Source: Zeugodacus cucurbitae (Eukaryota > Arthropoda > Insecta > Diptera > Tephritidae). Taken from it: a DNA stretch of 64,000 bases. The position numbers and the translations under genes were made by a program. Positions 11,435 through 24,422 of the stretch are shown one piece after another. The stretch lies in the NCBI RefSeq assembly GCF_028554725.1, contig NC_071671.1, positions 57,120,501 through 57,184,500 of the forward strand, written 5' to 3'. Position 1 is the first letter of the stretch; each line of letters starts with the position of its first letter. The notes below the pieces were generated by a model. It was not told the origin of the DNA. It saw only the letters and a list, made by a program, of their open reading frames with translations, and did not search any database.

Positions 11435-12740
11435 ACGGGTGATTTTTTTGAGGTTAGGATTTTCATGCATTAGTATTTGACAGATCACGTGGGATTTCAG
11501 ACATGGTGTCAAAGAGAAAGATGCTCAGTATGCTTTGACATTTCATCATGAATAGACTTACTAACGAGCAACGCTTGCAAATCATTGAATTTTATTACCA
11601 AAATCAGTGTTCGGTTCGAAATGTGTTTCGCGCTTTACGTCCGATTTATGGTCTACATAATCGACCAAGTGAGCAAACAATTAATGCGATTGTGACCAAG
11701 TTTCGCACTCAGTTTACTTTATTGGACATTAAACCAACCACACGAATGCGTACAGTGCGTACAGAAGAGAATATTGCGTCTGTTTCTGAGAGTGTGGCTG
11801 AAGACCGTGAAATGTCGATTCGTCGCCGTTCGCAGCAATTGGGTTTGTGTTATTCGACCACATGGAAGATTTTACGCAAAGATCTTGGTGTAAAACCGTA
11901 TAAAATACAGCTCGTGCAAGAACTGAAGCCGAACGATCTGCCACAACGTCGAATTTTCAGTGAATGGGCCCTAGAAAAGTTGGCAGAAAATCCGCTTTTT
12001 TATCGACAAATTTTGTTCAGCGATGAGGCTCATTTCTGGTTGAATGGCTACGTAAATAAGCAAAATTGCCGCATTTGGGGTGAAGAGCAACCAGAAGCCG
12101 TTCAAGAACTGCCCATGCATCCCGAAAAATGCACTGTTTGGTGTGGTTTGTACGCTGGTGGAATCATTGGACCGTATTTTTTCAAAGATGCTGTTGGACG
12201 CAACGTTACGGTGAATGGCGATCGCTATCGTTCGATGCTAACAAACTTTTTGTTGCCAAAAATGGAAGAACTGAACTTGGTTGACATGTGGTTTCAACAA
12301 GATGGCGCTACATGCCACACAGCTCGCGATTCTATGGCCATTTTGAGGGAAAACTTCGGAGAACAATTCATCTCAAGAAATGGACCCGTAAGTTGGCCAC
12401 CAAGATCATGCGATTTAACGCCTTTAGACTATTTTTTGTGGGGCTACGTCAAGTCTAAAGTCTACAGAAATAAGCCAGCAACTATTCCAGCTTTGGAAGA
12501 CAACATTTCCGAAGAAATTCGGGCTATTCCGGCCGAAATGCTCGAAAAAGTTGCCCAAAATTGGACTTTCCGAATGGACCACCTAAGACGCAGCCGCGGT
12601 CAACATTTAAATGAAATTATCTTCAAAAAGTAAATGTCATGAACCAATCTAACGTTTCAAATAAAGAACCGATGAGATTTTGCAAATTTTATGCGTTTTT
12701 TTTTTTAAAAAAGTTATCAAGCTCTTAAAAAATCACCCTT
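11435..12740 (+). mobile_element. mariner/Tc1-type DNA transposon, apparently complete
   Basis: The terminal inverted repeats are ACGGGTGATTTTTTTGAGG (left) and, as reverse complement of the right end, AAGGGTGATTTTTTAAGAG. They are flanked by TA at 11433-11434 and 12741-12742, the target site of this superfamily. One intact transposase gene fills the interior, with a poly-T stretch before the right end. Confidence 0.85.
11548..12633 (+). CDS. Tc1/mariner superfamily transposase
   Basis: 361 codons from ATG at 11548 to TAA. It would bind the element's ends, excise it and insert it at TA. Residues 1-120 look like paired helix-turn-helix DNA-binding domains (EQRLQIIEFYYQNQCSVRNV; RRRSQQLGLCYSTTWKILRK). 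The catalytic triad is D159 (LFSDEAHFW), D252 (WFQQDGATCHTA) and D289 (RSCDLTPLDYFLWGY). There are 36 residues between the second and third Asp, unlike the 34 of classical mariner, so this is a related lineage. No frameshift or stop, and length is normal for the family, so it may encode a functional enzyme. Such genes are often labelled Tc3-like or mariner-like. Confidence 0.9.
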   Translation: MNRLTNEQRLQIIEFYYQNQCSVRNVFRALRPIYGLHNRPSEQTINAIVTKFRTQFTLLDIKPTTRMRTVRTEENIASVSESVAEDREMSIRRRSQQLGLCYSTTWKILRKDLGVKPYKIQLVQELKPNDLPQRRIFSEWALEKLAENPLFYRQILFSDEAHFWLNGYVNKQNCRIWGEEQPEAVQELPMHPEKCTVWCGLYAGGIIGPYFFKDAVGRNVTVNGDRYRSMLTNFLLPKMEELNLVDMWFQQDGATCHTARDSMAILRENFGEQFISRNGPVSWPPRSCDLTPLDYFLWGYVKSKVYRNKPATIPALEDNISEEIRAIPAEMLEKVAQNWTFRMDHLRRSRGQHLNEIIFKK

Positions 12741-13121
12741 TAGTTCATTTGATATGATTCAATGTATTTCTAGAAATGAAGTCTTCGTGTATACTGCTAC
12801 AGTGATGTGTATGAAATAGAAATAATTTTAATTATTTGTTGCGATACTAATAATTACATATTACAAAATTATCAAAATTAAGTGGTAAACACTGATAATC
12901 ATAGCTTGCAAAACTAGAAATCCGCCCACACACCCAAAATTGACACCATTTATCTGACGAAAATTATATAATTTAAATGCTTTAAATGTTACAATTTTAG
13001 TAAACTCCGGCAAAAAACATAACAAATTTAATGAGCAACTTGTGTAATACACGAGAGTCTCTCTACGAAGTATTTCGATTTGTCGGCTCACACAAAGAAA
13101 ACACAAAAAACAACAAAAACA
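12741..13121. other. Unassigned DNA
   Basis: AT-rich spacer between the mariner element and mini-me copy 2. Nothing recognised. Confidence 0.5.
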
Positions 13122-14360
13122 ACAAGTAAGGAAAGGCTAAGTTCGGGTGCAACCGATCATTTTATACTCTCGCAATTTATTGATATATTTTTATTAAGAT
13201 AACACACAATTTGACCCAATTTGAAAATTCTATAATTAGGTATATGAGAGCTAGGGGAAGTTACAATATTAGAAGAAAAAAATATTTCCTCTAAATTAAA
13301 TTAAGATACCTGAGAGATTTACCGAAATTTTCGGTGAAAAATTACCATGGGGCACTGAATTTTTCATATACGATATTCGCGCTTTGAAAAGTTATAGTCC
13401 GATTTCGACAATTTTTTCACAAGTGATGCCACAGATCATATACAGTATTTGTGTAAAGTTTTATTTCGCTCTCTTTATTGATTCTTTATGTATATATGAT
13501 AAAGTAAACGAATAAGATGGAGTTCAAAATTGAATTACATGAGAAGTTGTCGTGGTTGTGAACCGATTTCATCCATTTTCCATACGTGTCATCAGGGTGT
13601 CAGGAAAATATTATATACCGAATTTCATTCCAATCGGTCGAGTAGTTCCTGAGATATGGTTCTGACCCATAAGTGGGCGATGCCACGCCCATTTTCCATT
13701 TTGTAAAAAAATCTGAGTGCAGCTTCCTTCTGCAAATTCTTCTGTAAAATTTAGTATTTCTGACGTGTTTCGTTAGTGAGATAACCCACTTTTAGTAATT
13801 TTAAACCTAACCTTTGCATGGGAGGTGGGCGTGGTTATTATCCGATTTCAACTAATTTCATGGTGTGTGGTGGGGTACGTAAGAAAACCGACTGCCGAAA
13901 GTTTGGTTTATATAGCTTTATTGGTTTGCGAATTAAATACAAATAACCGATTTGGGGGCGGGGCCACTCCCAATTCCCCAAAAAATTACATCCAAATATG
14001 CCCCTTCATAGTGCGATCCTTTGTACCAAATTTTTAGCTTTATTAATGGCTTAGTTATGGCACTTTATGTGTTTTCGGTTTTCGCCATTTTGTGGGCGTG
14101 GCAGTCCGATTTTGCATATTCGAAAGCAACCTTCTCACGGCCCCAAGGAACATGTGTTCCAAGTTTCATCAAGATATATCAATTTTTACACAAGTTTGCA
14201 ACGGATAACGGACAGACAGACATTCGGATTTTGACTCGTCTCGTCACCCTGATCGTTTTGATATATATAACCCAACTCGTTTAGTTTTATGACGTACAAA
14301 CAACCGTTATGTGAACAAAACTATAATACTCTCGTAGCAACTTTTGTTGCGAGAGTATAA
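13122..14360 (+). mobile_element. mini-me/DINE-1-like repeat, copy 2
   Basis: It has the same start (ACAAGTAAGGAAAGGCTAAG), 5' inverted repeat TTTATACTCTCGCAA and 3' end TTGCGAGAGTATAAA as copy 1, and is collinear through the interior (for example GGGAGGTGGGCGTGGTTATT). The RGAC microsatellite has shrunk to GGACAGACAGAC at about 14210-14221. Confidence 0.75.
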
Positions 14361-15625
14361 AAATATGTATATCACTTATACGCCACGGCTCGTTAAGGCG
14401 CTAAATCGATGTGCGGTTCATAATTTGTCCATCAGCGATTACATTTCTTCTATTAAACCAGTCTGAGCGCGTGTGAACAAAAACAACAAACAACAACAAC
14501 AAATGGGGTGCGTGTTCCCTTTTTGAAAAAGTCGGTTACATTTATTTGCGAGTTATTTAGTTTTGGTGGATTTACGTAAATTTCGCAAAGCCAAAATTGG
14601 CCTCTGAACATAAATATGTTTGCTTGTTTATCTGCGTTTATACTTCATTATAATTTACAAGCGCTCAAAAGACATGCGCTTGTTGTCGTTCGTTTATAAA
14701 TTCATTAGTGCATTCGCACGATAGTGGGCAAAAAAAAAACAAGAAATCAACTCAATGGCTCTTCGGCGATTACTTAAGACGCTACCAAAATAGTCAATTG
14801 TCGAACTGAACTCAACTGAGTTGGCTATAGCTGCCAATCAAAGTGGTGAAAAGAAAGACAAATCAATGTATACGAGGCTTGTGCAATAGGTGTGTGAGGT
14901 TGAGGAGCAATATATAGTGTGAGAAAATTGTTATTGTAGACCCCATATACATATATTTTTATGGAGTTTTTTTTCGAAATCAAACTATTACTTTTCAAGG
15001 TTTCAGATATTGAATATGAGAACATCATTGCCTGTGGAATTTTTTATTGGTAGATCTCTCAGATATTGTATAGAAATTCAAAGCGAATATTTTTCTCCTA
15101 ATAATGCTGCCAAAATGGGTCAAATCGGGTAATTGCTTCACTTCACTCTCTTATATCTTTTAAATTTCTCTATATAAGCCACAAATTGAGATATTAAAGT
15201 GAAATACAGAGAATCCCTACAAAGAAGGGCATCTTTGGATTTTTTTTTTTGGAAGTCTGGGTCCACCTTCGTAAAGACCATAACAAATTTAATAAGCAAC
15301 TACATTTGCCAAGTTTAATAGCTCTCTCTTCTCGTTAACAGCCGTCTAGTTGACGCAAGCTTACGCAATATTGTGCAATGGACTCCCCTTATTTGAAACC
15401 TACAAGAAGCAGCGCCATCCCTGGTACCCAACTAAACCAACAGAGTGTGCTATTTGATTGACATCAATAATTTGGTTGAGATTTTTACGATTTTACTCGA
15501 TGAGAAAATATTCGCTGTAACTTTGGAAATATATAATATACGTTGGATTGGATTTGGGGTAAGTGTTGTATTGTTGCATTGTGCTCCCGTTTGAGTTGAA
15601 TACGCCAGTGTTATACCTGGAAAGG
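14361..15625. other. Unassigned DNA
   Basis: Mixed sequence with CAA tracts near 14485-14505. Short fragments such as GGGTCAAATCGGGT near 15116 resemble mini-me wording but cannot be aligned reliably. No coding frame. Confidence 0.4.
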
Positions 15626-16667
15626 CCATATGCATAATTAGGGAACTTAAGACCTTTGTGGAAACTTCGAATTAGGCGTAATTTTTTCGAGTAGTTTTCA
15701 TATAATTTATTTTACGATGTATATATAGCTGTGAAAATTCCCATTCATATGACACCAAGTTCATCAAAATCGGTTCAGATATACCAGAGTTATGACCATT
15801 CAATGTGTTGTAGTGCCGGGTCAGCGGATGCAGCGTGATCAACGGAAATGACTAGGACGGAAGTGAAATCCACAGAACCGGAAATTACAGCAACACCAAC
15901 TCGAACCGGATATAAATGAGAGGAACCGGAAGTTTTACAAAAGGAGTGGATGTGTTGTGGGCGGAAATGTTTCATAGACAGGAAACTGTTATGTTAATTG
16001 CTGAAACGGACGACTTCCGTCACTTTTGTTCTTTAGAACTTCCTTATGAAGGTACGTTTCCTTTTGAAAATTCACTTCCTGTGTTTTGACTTCCCTGTGG
16101 GTTGGATATTCGCTTCCTGTATCCGGTGTCTGATATCCGGTTTAAGTTGTTGACAGTTGAATATCCGATTCCGGTTGTTTCATATCCGCCATGTCCAATT
16201 CCTTCCCGCAAGGTGCATCCGTTGACCCATATGCAGGCACATTTCATATATACACCCGCCGGCCGCATACATATATACGCACATACGTACATATGTATAT
16301 ATAGATATATTTGCTGGCATACATATCTACATGTACCACGCCATTTTTCAGGCATCCACCTGCTGCTCATTTATGGGCGCCTGGTGCAAATTGAAAAATT
16401 GAGCAAAAATCACATCAATGCTGCGCTGCCCTCCAGAGCAGAGCTACAGTGTAGAGCACCACAACACATTGATTGGTCACAACTCTGCTAAATCTGAACC
16501 GATTTTAATGATCTTGGTGTTATATGAAAGAGAATTTTCACAATCTAAAGTAAATTTCCTAAATACCGGTATTTTATTTAATTTTTCATAATATACGCGT
16601 AAGTCAAAATGATGCCCAATTTGAAGTCTCTAGAATTACTTTTTAAGTTCGTTAATTACGCATATGG
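15626..16667. mobile_element. Foldback-like element with about 190-210 bp diverged inverted arms
   Basis: The left arm 15626-15816 matches the reverse complement of the right arm 16455-16667, with clear identity blocks: CCATATGC.TAATTA at the tip, GTGAAAATTC, CATAT.ACACCAAG, AAAATCGGTTCAGAT, CAATGTGTTGT.GTGC. The arms are diverged, so the element is old. The centre has repeated GGAACCGGA/TCCGGTT-type words and a TATG/TACA-rich stretch. Long inverted arms around a variable centre are seen in foldback/Galileo-type elements. The 129-codon frame at 16102-16491 is probably chance. Confidence 0.6.
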
Positions 16668-18639
16668 TCTCATATGTCTCTAAAAATTTAAATTAATTTT
16701 TAATTCAATCACGATTGAACACATACACATCGAACAACCCTCGTACGCATTTACAAGTAATGTTACAGCAACAACTCAGCATGTGGTCTGTTGATTTTTA
16801 GACATCTCCCGCTTTCTTGGCGTCATTGATTATCTGACAAATATTAATTTTGACAGACACACATTTAATTTTACTTGACTACATTTCATATGTGCATCTG
16901 TATGTATGCAGGAGTATTTTTTTCACATTTTTTAATTGCTTAATTGCAGATTTTCAAATATTTGCTTTTATGTTCAACATGCAATCGTCAGTTTTAATTA
17001 AATCAACAACAATTTACTGGCAATGTCAATTTATCAATTCGAACGAATGTAAAGTGCAAATTATGACCAATTCTCCATGGTCGATATTGTAATCAATATT
17101 TGATTTGCAGGCATGTGCACAAACACACACACACATACAAGCGCAGACACAGTCACATGCAAAATACTCGCTAAATGACGGTGGCCAAAAAACAAAAACA
17201 ACAAACCAAATAAACAACAACAAGAAATTTTAACGAAAAACAGCAACAACAAACAACAAGCAAGAAGAAGATGTGTAAACAACAACAAAAACATCCATGA
17301 AAGCGCTGCTGGCGACATGGTTGTTATTATTGTGTGCTCTATGACGCACAATGGCATCTCCATTAAAGCGATTTCGAATCATTTGATTTGGTTTTTTTTA
17401 ATCGTCTTATTATAATTTCACATTTTGTTTTGCATTTATTAAATTGTTTGCTTTATTAAATGCTCAATGTCGCTACAGAAACCAGTGGCAGCGCAGCCAT
17501 CTACACCAACTCCAACAACAGCTGCATCTTCACGCAACCGGCGACCAGTTGCATTGCCTGCGAGTGCTAATAACAACAACAACGGAGTATTTTAAATTTC
17601 GAAATGATTATTGTAACGGGTTTAAGTTTGATTTGACGTCAGCGGCATTTAAACACTTATGTGTAAGGCATTAATCGGTGGCGCCACTAATCAAAAGTCG
17701 GAAATTAAGAAACGCGATTAATAGCCCCTGGGGAAAGGGGAAGATAATGGTTCAAAACACTTTTCGAAAATTAGTGATACATTTGTCAGAGTTTAGTTGT
17801 GTTCGTCAATGACATGACAGACGAACTGACTAATCGAAATAAGTGCTCTTAACAGAGTTAGCACCAACGACGTTCTGTCGAAACATCGGGTTTTAGATTC
17901 ATCTTCATCTTCTTCTTTTTAGCGTAACATGCTCAAGTGAGCTGGTGTGAGCTTCATCAAGAAAAGTCTGTTTCGGAACCTAATCTAACAATAAATATAT
18001 CATACTATTATAATAAGAGTACTATACTATTATTCATAAAGATTTACCTACTAACCCATGGCTTATAAATTTACTCAGAAAGAACTATTACATGTTATAT
18101 AAATCTTAATTTTAACCAGAAAATGTCTATTTTTAAATCAACACAACAATTAAATTTTTAATCTATTTTTGCATATTCTTGTTTACAGGTCTTCATCGAG
18201 GTGAAATTCTTACCAAAAGTAATGCTTCAACGAGAGAGGACTACAGGGAACTAAAAACGGGAATAGCAGAGGCTCTGCTGTGACTCTTGATGTGGACTCG
18301 TTTAAAACCAGCTCGGTTTTTGTTTTGCAGAAAATCCCGGCTGCAAGCATTTGCGATCAGATTAAGTTGGCGCTCACGACAAAGTGCTTTATGACACCTA
18401 AATATTATATTAGGATCGGTAAAATATAAATCTAAACAGCATACCGGGATGTACATTTGTTGTCATCCACTTCCAAACAAAACCCAAAAAAAAACATTGA
18501 TGTTTACATGGATTTAATTAGTATATTATATAAGTAAAGATTTATATAAAACAAGCATTTTTCTTAAATATATATAAAAGTATTATTTTTAATAAATGAA
18601 ATGATCGTTGCATTCTCCTCCGTTGGTCGTCGGTTGTCG
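16668..18639. other. Unassigned DNA upstream of the satellite array
   Basis: It holds CA-rich and CAA-rich simple sequence (17110-17300) and no convincing gene. The block 18180-18450 is less AT-rich than its surroundings but I recognise nothing in it. Confidence 0.4.
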
Positions 18640-20214
18640 CTGCAAAAATTTTTAAATTTGAGCCCAAAATTCGGAATTTACACCAGGCGCGCAGAACCGC
18701 ATAGTAGGGGTCTTGTCGGCGGTTTTCATTGAATAACTCCCCCATTTATGGACCGATCGGCCATTCAGAAAAAACCAATTTTTTGCGAATTATATAGGGA
18801 AATATTTACCCCTAAAGTATGCAATGCTAACATGTATACACCATTTGGTAGTGTTAGTGACGCCAAAGAAAATGCATCCAACCTGAAAGCAAAATTCCTG
18901 GATTTGCACCAGGCGCGCAGAACCGCATAGTAGGGGTCTTGTCGGCGGTTTTCATTGAATAACTCCCCCATTTATGGACCGATCGGGGAGATTGGGGCCT
19001 CATATAAAAAAGCAACGCTTCCTCCAACTATATGCCGAATTTCAAAACGATCCCGTTATTCGTTCCCGATATATTGAGAAAAAACCAATTTTTTGCGAAT
19101 TATATAGGGAAATATTTACCCCTAAAGTATGCAATGCTAACATGTATACACCGTTTGGTAGTGTTAGTGACGCCAAAGAAAATGCATCCAACCTGAAAGC
19201 AAAATTCCTGGATTTTCACCAGGCGCGCAGAACCGCATAGTAGGGGTCTTGTCGGCGGTTTTCATTGAATAACTCCCCCATTTATGGACCGATCGGGGAG
19301 ATTGGGGCCTCATATAAAAGGGCAACGCTTCCTCCAACTATATGCCAAATTTCAAAACGATCCCAATATTTTTTCCCGATATATTCAGAAAAAAACCAAT
19401 TTTTTGCGAATTATATAGGGAAATATTTACCCCTAAAGTATGCAATGCTAACATGTATACACCGTTTGGTAGTGTTAGTGACGCCAAAGAAAATGCATCC
19501 AACCTGAAAGCAAAATTCCTGGATTTGCACCAGGCGCGCAGAACCGCATAGTAGGGGTCTTGTCGGCGGTTTTCATTGAATAACTCCCCCATTTATGGAC
19601 CGATCGGGGAGATTGGGGCCTCATATAAAAGGGCAACGCTTCCTCCAACTATATGCCGAATTTCAAAACGATCCCGTTATTCGTTCCCGATATATTGAGA
19701 AAAAACCAATTTTTTGCGAATTATATAGGGAAATATTTACCCCTAAAGTATGTAATGCTAAAATGTATACACCGTTTGGTAGTGTTAGTGACGCCAAAGA
19801 AAATGCATCCAACCTGAAAGCAAAATTCCTGGATTTGCACCAGGCGCACAGAACCGCATAGTAGGGGTCTTGTCGGCGGTTTTCATTGAATAACTGCCCC
19901 ATTTATGGACCGATCGGGGAGATTGGGGCCTCATATAAAAGAGCAACGCTTCCTCCAACTATATGCCGAATTTCAAAAGGATCCCGATATTTTTTCCCGA
20001 TATATTGAGAAAAAACCAATTTTTTGCGAATTATATAGGGAAATATTTACCCCTAAAGTATGCAATGCTAACATGTATACACCGTTTGGTAGTGTTAGTG
20101 ACGCCAAAGAAAATGCATCCAACCTGAAAGCAAAATTCCTGGATTTGCACCAGGCGCGCAGAACCGCATAGTAGGGGTCTTGTCGGCGGTTTTCATTGAA
20201 TAACTCCCCCATTT

Positions 20215-22074
20215 ATGGACCAATCGGGGAGATTGGGGCCTCATATAAAAGGGCAACGCTTCCTCCAACTATATGCCAAATTTCAAAACGATCCCGATAT
20301 TTTTTCCCGATATATTCAGAAAAAACCAATTTTTTGCGAATTATATAGGGAAATATTTACCCCTAAAGTATGCAATGCTAACATGTATACACCGTTTGGT
20401 AGTGTTAGTGACGCCAAAGAAAATGCATCCAACCTGAAAGCAAAATTCCTGGATTTGCACCAGGCGCGCAGAACCGCATAGTAGGGGTCTTGTCGGCGGT
20501 TTTCATTGAATAACTCCCCCATTTATGGACCGATCGGGGAGATTGGGGCCTCATATAAAAGGGCAACGCTTCCTCCAACTATATGCCAAATTTCAAAACG
20601 ATCCCGATATTTTTTCCCGATATATTCAGAAAAAAACAATTTTTTGCGAATTATATAGGGAAATATTTACCCCTAAAGTATGCAATGCTAACATGTATAC
20701 ACCGTTTGGTAGTGTTAGTGACGCCAAAGAAAATGCATCCAACCTGAAAGCAAAATTCCTGGATTTGCACCAGGCGCGCAGAACCGCATAGTAGGGGTCT
20801 TGTCGGCGGTTTTCATTGAATAACTCCCCCATTTATGGACCAATCGGGGAGATTGGGGCCTCATATAAAAGGGCAACGCTTCCTCCAACTATATGCCAAA
20901 TTTCAAAACGATCCCGATATTTTTTCCCGATATATTCAGAAAAAACCAATTTTTTGCGAATTATATAGGGAAATATTTACCCCTAAAGTATGCAATGCTA
21001 ACATGTATACACCGTTTGGTAGTGTTAGTGACGCCAAAGAAAATGCATCCAACCTGAAAGCAAAATTCCTGGATTTGCACCAGGCGCGCAGAACCGCATA
21101 GTAGGGGTCTTGTCGGCGGTTTTCATTGAATAACTCCCCCATTTATGGACCGATCGGGGAGATTGGGGCCTCATATAAAAGGGCAACGCTTCCTCCAACT
21201 ATATGCCAAATTTCAAAACGATCCCGATATTTTTTCCCGATATATTCAGAAAAAAACAATTTTTTGCGAATTATATAGGGAAATATTTACCCCTAAAGTA
21301 TGCAATGCTAACATGTATACACCGTTTGGTAGTGTTAGTGACGCCAAAGAAAATGCATCCAACCTGAAAGCAAAATTCCTGGATTTGCACCAGGCGCGCA
21401 GAACCGCATAGTAGGGGTCTTGTCGGCGGTTTTCATTGAATAACTCCCCCATTTATGGACCAATCGGGGAGATTGGGGCCTCATATAAAAGGGCAACGCT
21501 TCCTCCAACTATATGCCAAATTTCAAAACGATCCCGATATTTTTTCCCGATATATTCAGAAAAAACCAATTTTTTGCGAATTATATAGGGAAATATTTAC
21601 CCCTAAAGTATGCAATGCTAACATGTATACACCGTTTGGTAGTGTTAGTGACGCCAAAGAAAATGCATCCAACTTGAAAGCAAAATTCCTGGATTTGCAC
21701 CAGGCGCGCAGAACCGCATAGTAGGGGTCTTGTCGGCGGTTTTCATTGAATAACTCCCCCATTTATGGACCGATCGGGGAGATTGGGGCCTCATATAAAA
21801 GGGCAACGCTTCCTCCAACTATATGCCAAATTTCAAAACGATCCCGATATTTTTTCCCGATATATTCAGAAAAAAACAATTTTTTGCGAATTATATAGGG
21901 AAATATTTACCCCTAAAGTATGCAATGCTAACATGTATACACCGTTTGGTAGTGTTAGTGACGCCAAAGAAAATGCATCCAACCTGAAAGCAAAATTCCT
22001 GGATTTGCACCAGGCGCGCAGAACCGCATAGTAGGGGTCTTGTCGGCGGTTTTCATTGAATAACTCCCCCATTT
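20215..22074. repeat. Higher-order repeat: three 620-bp dimers
   Basis: Units at 20215, 20835 and 21455 start GGACCAATCGG and carry CAGAAAAAACCAATTT. Units at 20525, 21145 and 21765 start GGACCGATCGG and carry CAGAAAAAAACAATTT. The two unit types strictly alternate, and copies of the same type are nearly identical. Confidence 0.85.
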
Positions 22075-23314
22075 ATGGACCAATCGGGGAGATTGGGGCC
22101 TCATATAAAAGGGCAACGCTTCCTCCAACTATATGCCAAATTTCAAAACGATCCCGATATTTTTTCCCGATATATTCAGAAAAAACCAATTTTTTGCGAA
22201 TTATATAGGGAAATATTTACCCCTAAAGTATGCAATGCTAACATGTATACACCGTTTGGTAGTGTTAGTGACGCCAAAGAAAATGCATCCAACCTGAAAG
22301 CAAAATTCCTGGATTTGCACCAGGCGCGCAGAACCGCATAGTAGGGCTCTTGTCGGCGGTTTTCATTGAATAACTAACCCATTTATGGACCGATCGGGGA
22401 GATTGGGGCCTCATATAAAAGAGCAACGCTTCCTCCAACTATATGCCGAATTTCAAAACGATCCCGTTATTCGTTCCCGATATATTGAGAAAAAACCAAT
22501 TTTTTGCGAATTATATAGGGAAATATTTACCCCTAAAGTATGCAATGCTAACATGTATACACCGTTTGGTAGTGTTAGTGACGCCAAAGAAAATGCATCC
22601 AACCTGAAAGCAAAATTCCTGGATTTGCACCAGGCGCGCAGAACCGCATAGTAGGGGTCTTGTCGGCGGTTTTCATTGAATAACTCCCCCATTTATGGAC
22701 CAATCGGGGAGATTGGGGCCTCATATAAAAGGGCAACGCTTCCTCCAACTATATGCCAAATTTCAAAACGATCCCGATATTTTTTCCCGATATATTCAGA
22801 AAAAACCAATTTTTTGCGAATTATATAGGGAAATATTTACCCCTAAAGTATGCAATGCTAACATGTATACACCGTTTGGTAGTGTTAGTGACGCCAAAGA
22901 AAATGCATCCAACCTGAAAGCAAAATTCCTGGATTTGCACCAGGCGCGCAGAACCGCATAGTAGGGCTCTTGTCGGCGGTTTTCATTGAATAACTAACCC
23001 ATTTATGGACCGATCGGGGAGATTGGGGCCTCATATAAAAGAGCAACGCTTCCTCCAACTATATGCCGAATTTTATAACGATCCCGTTATTCGTTCCCGA
23101 TATATTGAGAAAAAACCAATTTTTTGCGAATTATATAGGGAAATATTTACCCCTAAAGTATGTAATGCTAAAATGTATACACCGTTTGGTAGTGTTAGTG
23201 ACGCCAAAGAAAATGCATCCAACCTGAAAGCAAAATTCCTGGATTTGCACCAGGCGCGCAGAACCGCATAGCAGGGGTCTTGTCGGCGGTTTTCATTGAA
23301 TAACTCCTCCATTT
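22075..23314. repeat. Second higher-order repeat: two 620-bp dimers of a different pair
   Basis: The blocks 22075-22694 and 22695-23314 repeat each other. Both have GTAGGGCTCTTG in place of GTAGGGGTCTTG and AACTAACCC in place of AACTCCCCC at the same place (22344-22380 and 22964-23000). In both, a GGACCAATCGG unit is followed by a unit with CGTTATTCGTTCCC. Confidence 0.8.
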
Positions 23315-24422
23315 TTGGACCGATCGGGGAGATTGGGGCCTTATATAAAAGAGCAACGCTTCCTCCAACTATATACCGAATTTTAAAACGATACCGTTAT
23401 TCGTTCCCGATATATTCAGAAAAAACCAATTTTTGCGAATTATATAGGGAAACATTTACCCCTAAAGTATGTAATGCTAACATGTATACACCGTTTGGTA
23501 GTGTTAGTGACGCCAAAGAAAATGCATCCAACCTGAAAGCAAAATTCCTGGATTTGCACCAGGCGCGCAGAACCGCATAGTAGGGGTCTTGTCGGCGGTT
23601 TTCATTGAATAACTCCCCCATTTATGGACCGATCGGGGAGATTGGGGCCTCATATAAAAGGGCAACGCTTCCTCCAACTATATGCCGAATTTCAAAACGA
23701 TCCCGTTATTCGTTCCCGATATATTCAGAAAAAACCAATTTTTTGCGAATTATATAGGGAAACATTTACCCTTAAAGTATGTAATGCTAACATGTATACA
23801 CCGTTTGGTAGTGTTAGTGACGCCAAAGAAAATGCATCCAACCTGAAAGCAAAATTCCTGGATTTGCACCAGGAGCGCAGAACCGCGTAGTAGGGGTCTT
23901 GTCGGCGGTTTTCATTGAATAACTCCCCCATTTATGGACCGATCGGGGAGATTGGGGCCTCATATAAAAGGGCAACGCTTCCTCCAACTATATGCCAAAT
24001 TTCAAAACGATCCCGATATTTTTTCCCGATATATTCAGAAAAAAACCAATTTTTTGCGAATTATATAGGGAAATATTTACCCCTAAAGTATGCAATGCTA
24101 ACATGTATACACCGTTTGGTAGTGTTAGTGACGCCAAAGAAAATGCATCCAACCTAAAAGCAAAATTCCTGGATTTGCACCAGGCGCGCAGAACCGCATA
24201 GTAGGGGTCTTGTCGGCGGTTTTCATTGAATAACTCCCCCATTTATGGACCGATCGGGGAGATTGGGGCCTCATATAAAAGAGCAACGATTCCTCCAACT
24301 ATATGCCAAATTTCAAAACGATCCCGTTATTCGTTCCCGATTTATTGAGAAAAAACCAATTTTTTGCGAATTATATAGGGAAATATTCACCCCTAAAGTA
24401 TGCAATGCTAACATGTATACAC

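Noticed and set aside
16102..16491. 129-codon frame across the foldback element
   Set aside because: It runs from the element centre into its right arm; Tyr/His/Ile-rich low-complexity translation of TATG/CATA repeats.
17900..17930. Possible minus-strand RTE 3' end (CTTCTTCTTTTTAGCG)
   Set aside because: Beyond the AAG-type tail, the neighbouring bases do not match the RTE 3' end convincingly.
18542..24242. Repeated minus-strand frames starting MGELFNENRRQDPYYAVL
   Set aside because: They are the antisense of the 310-bp satellite. They exist because the unit is repeated, and show no selection on protein sequence.
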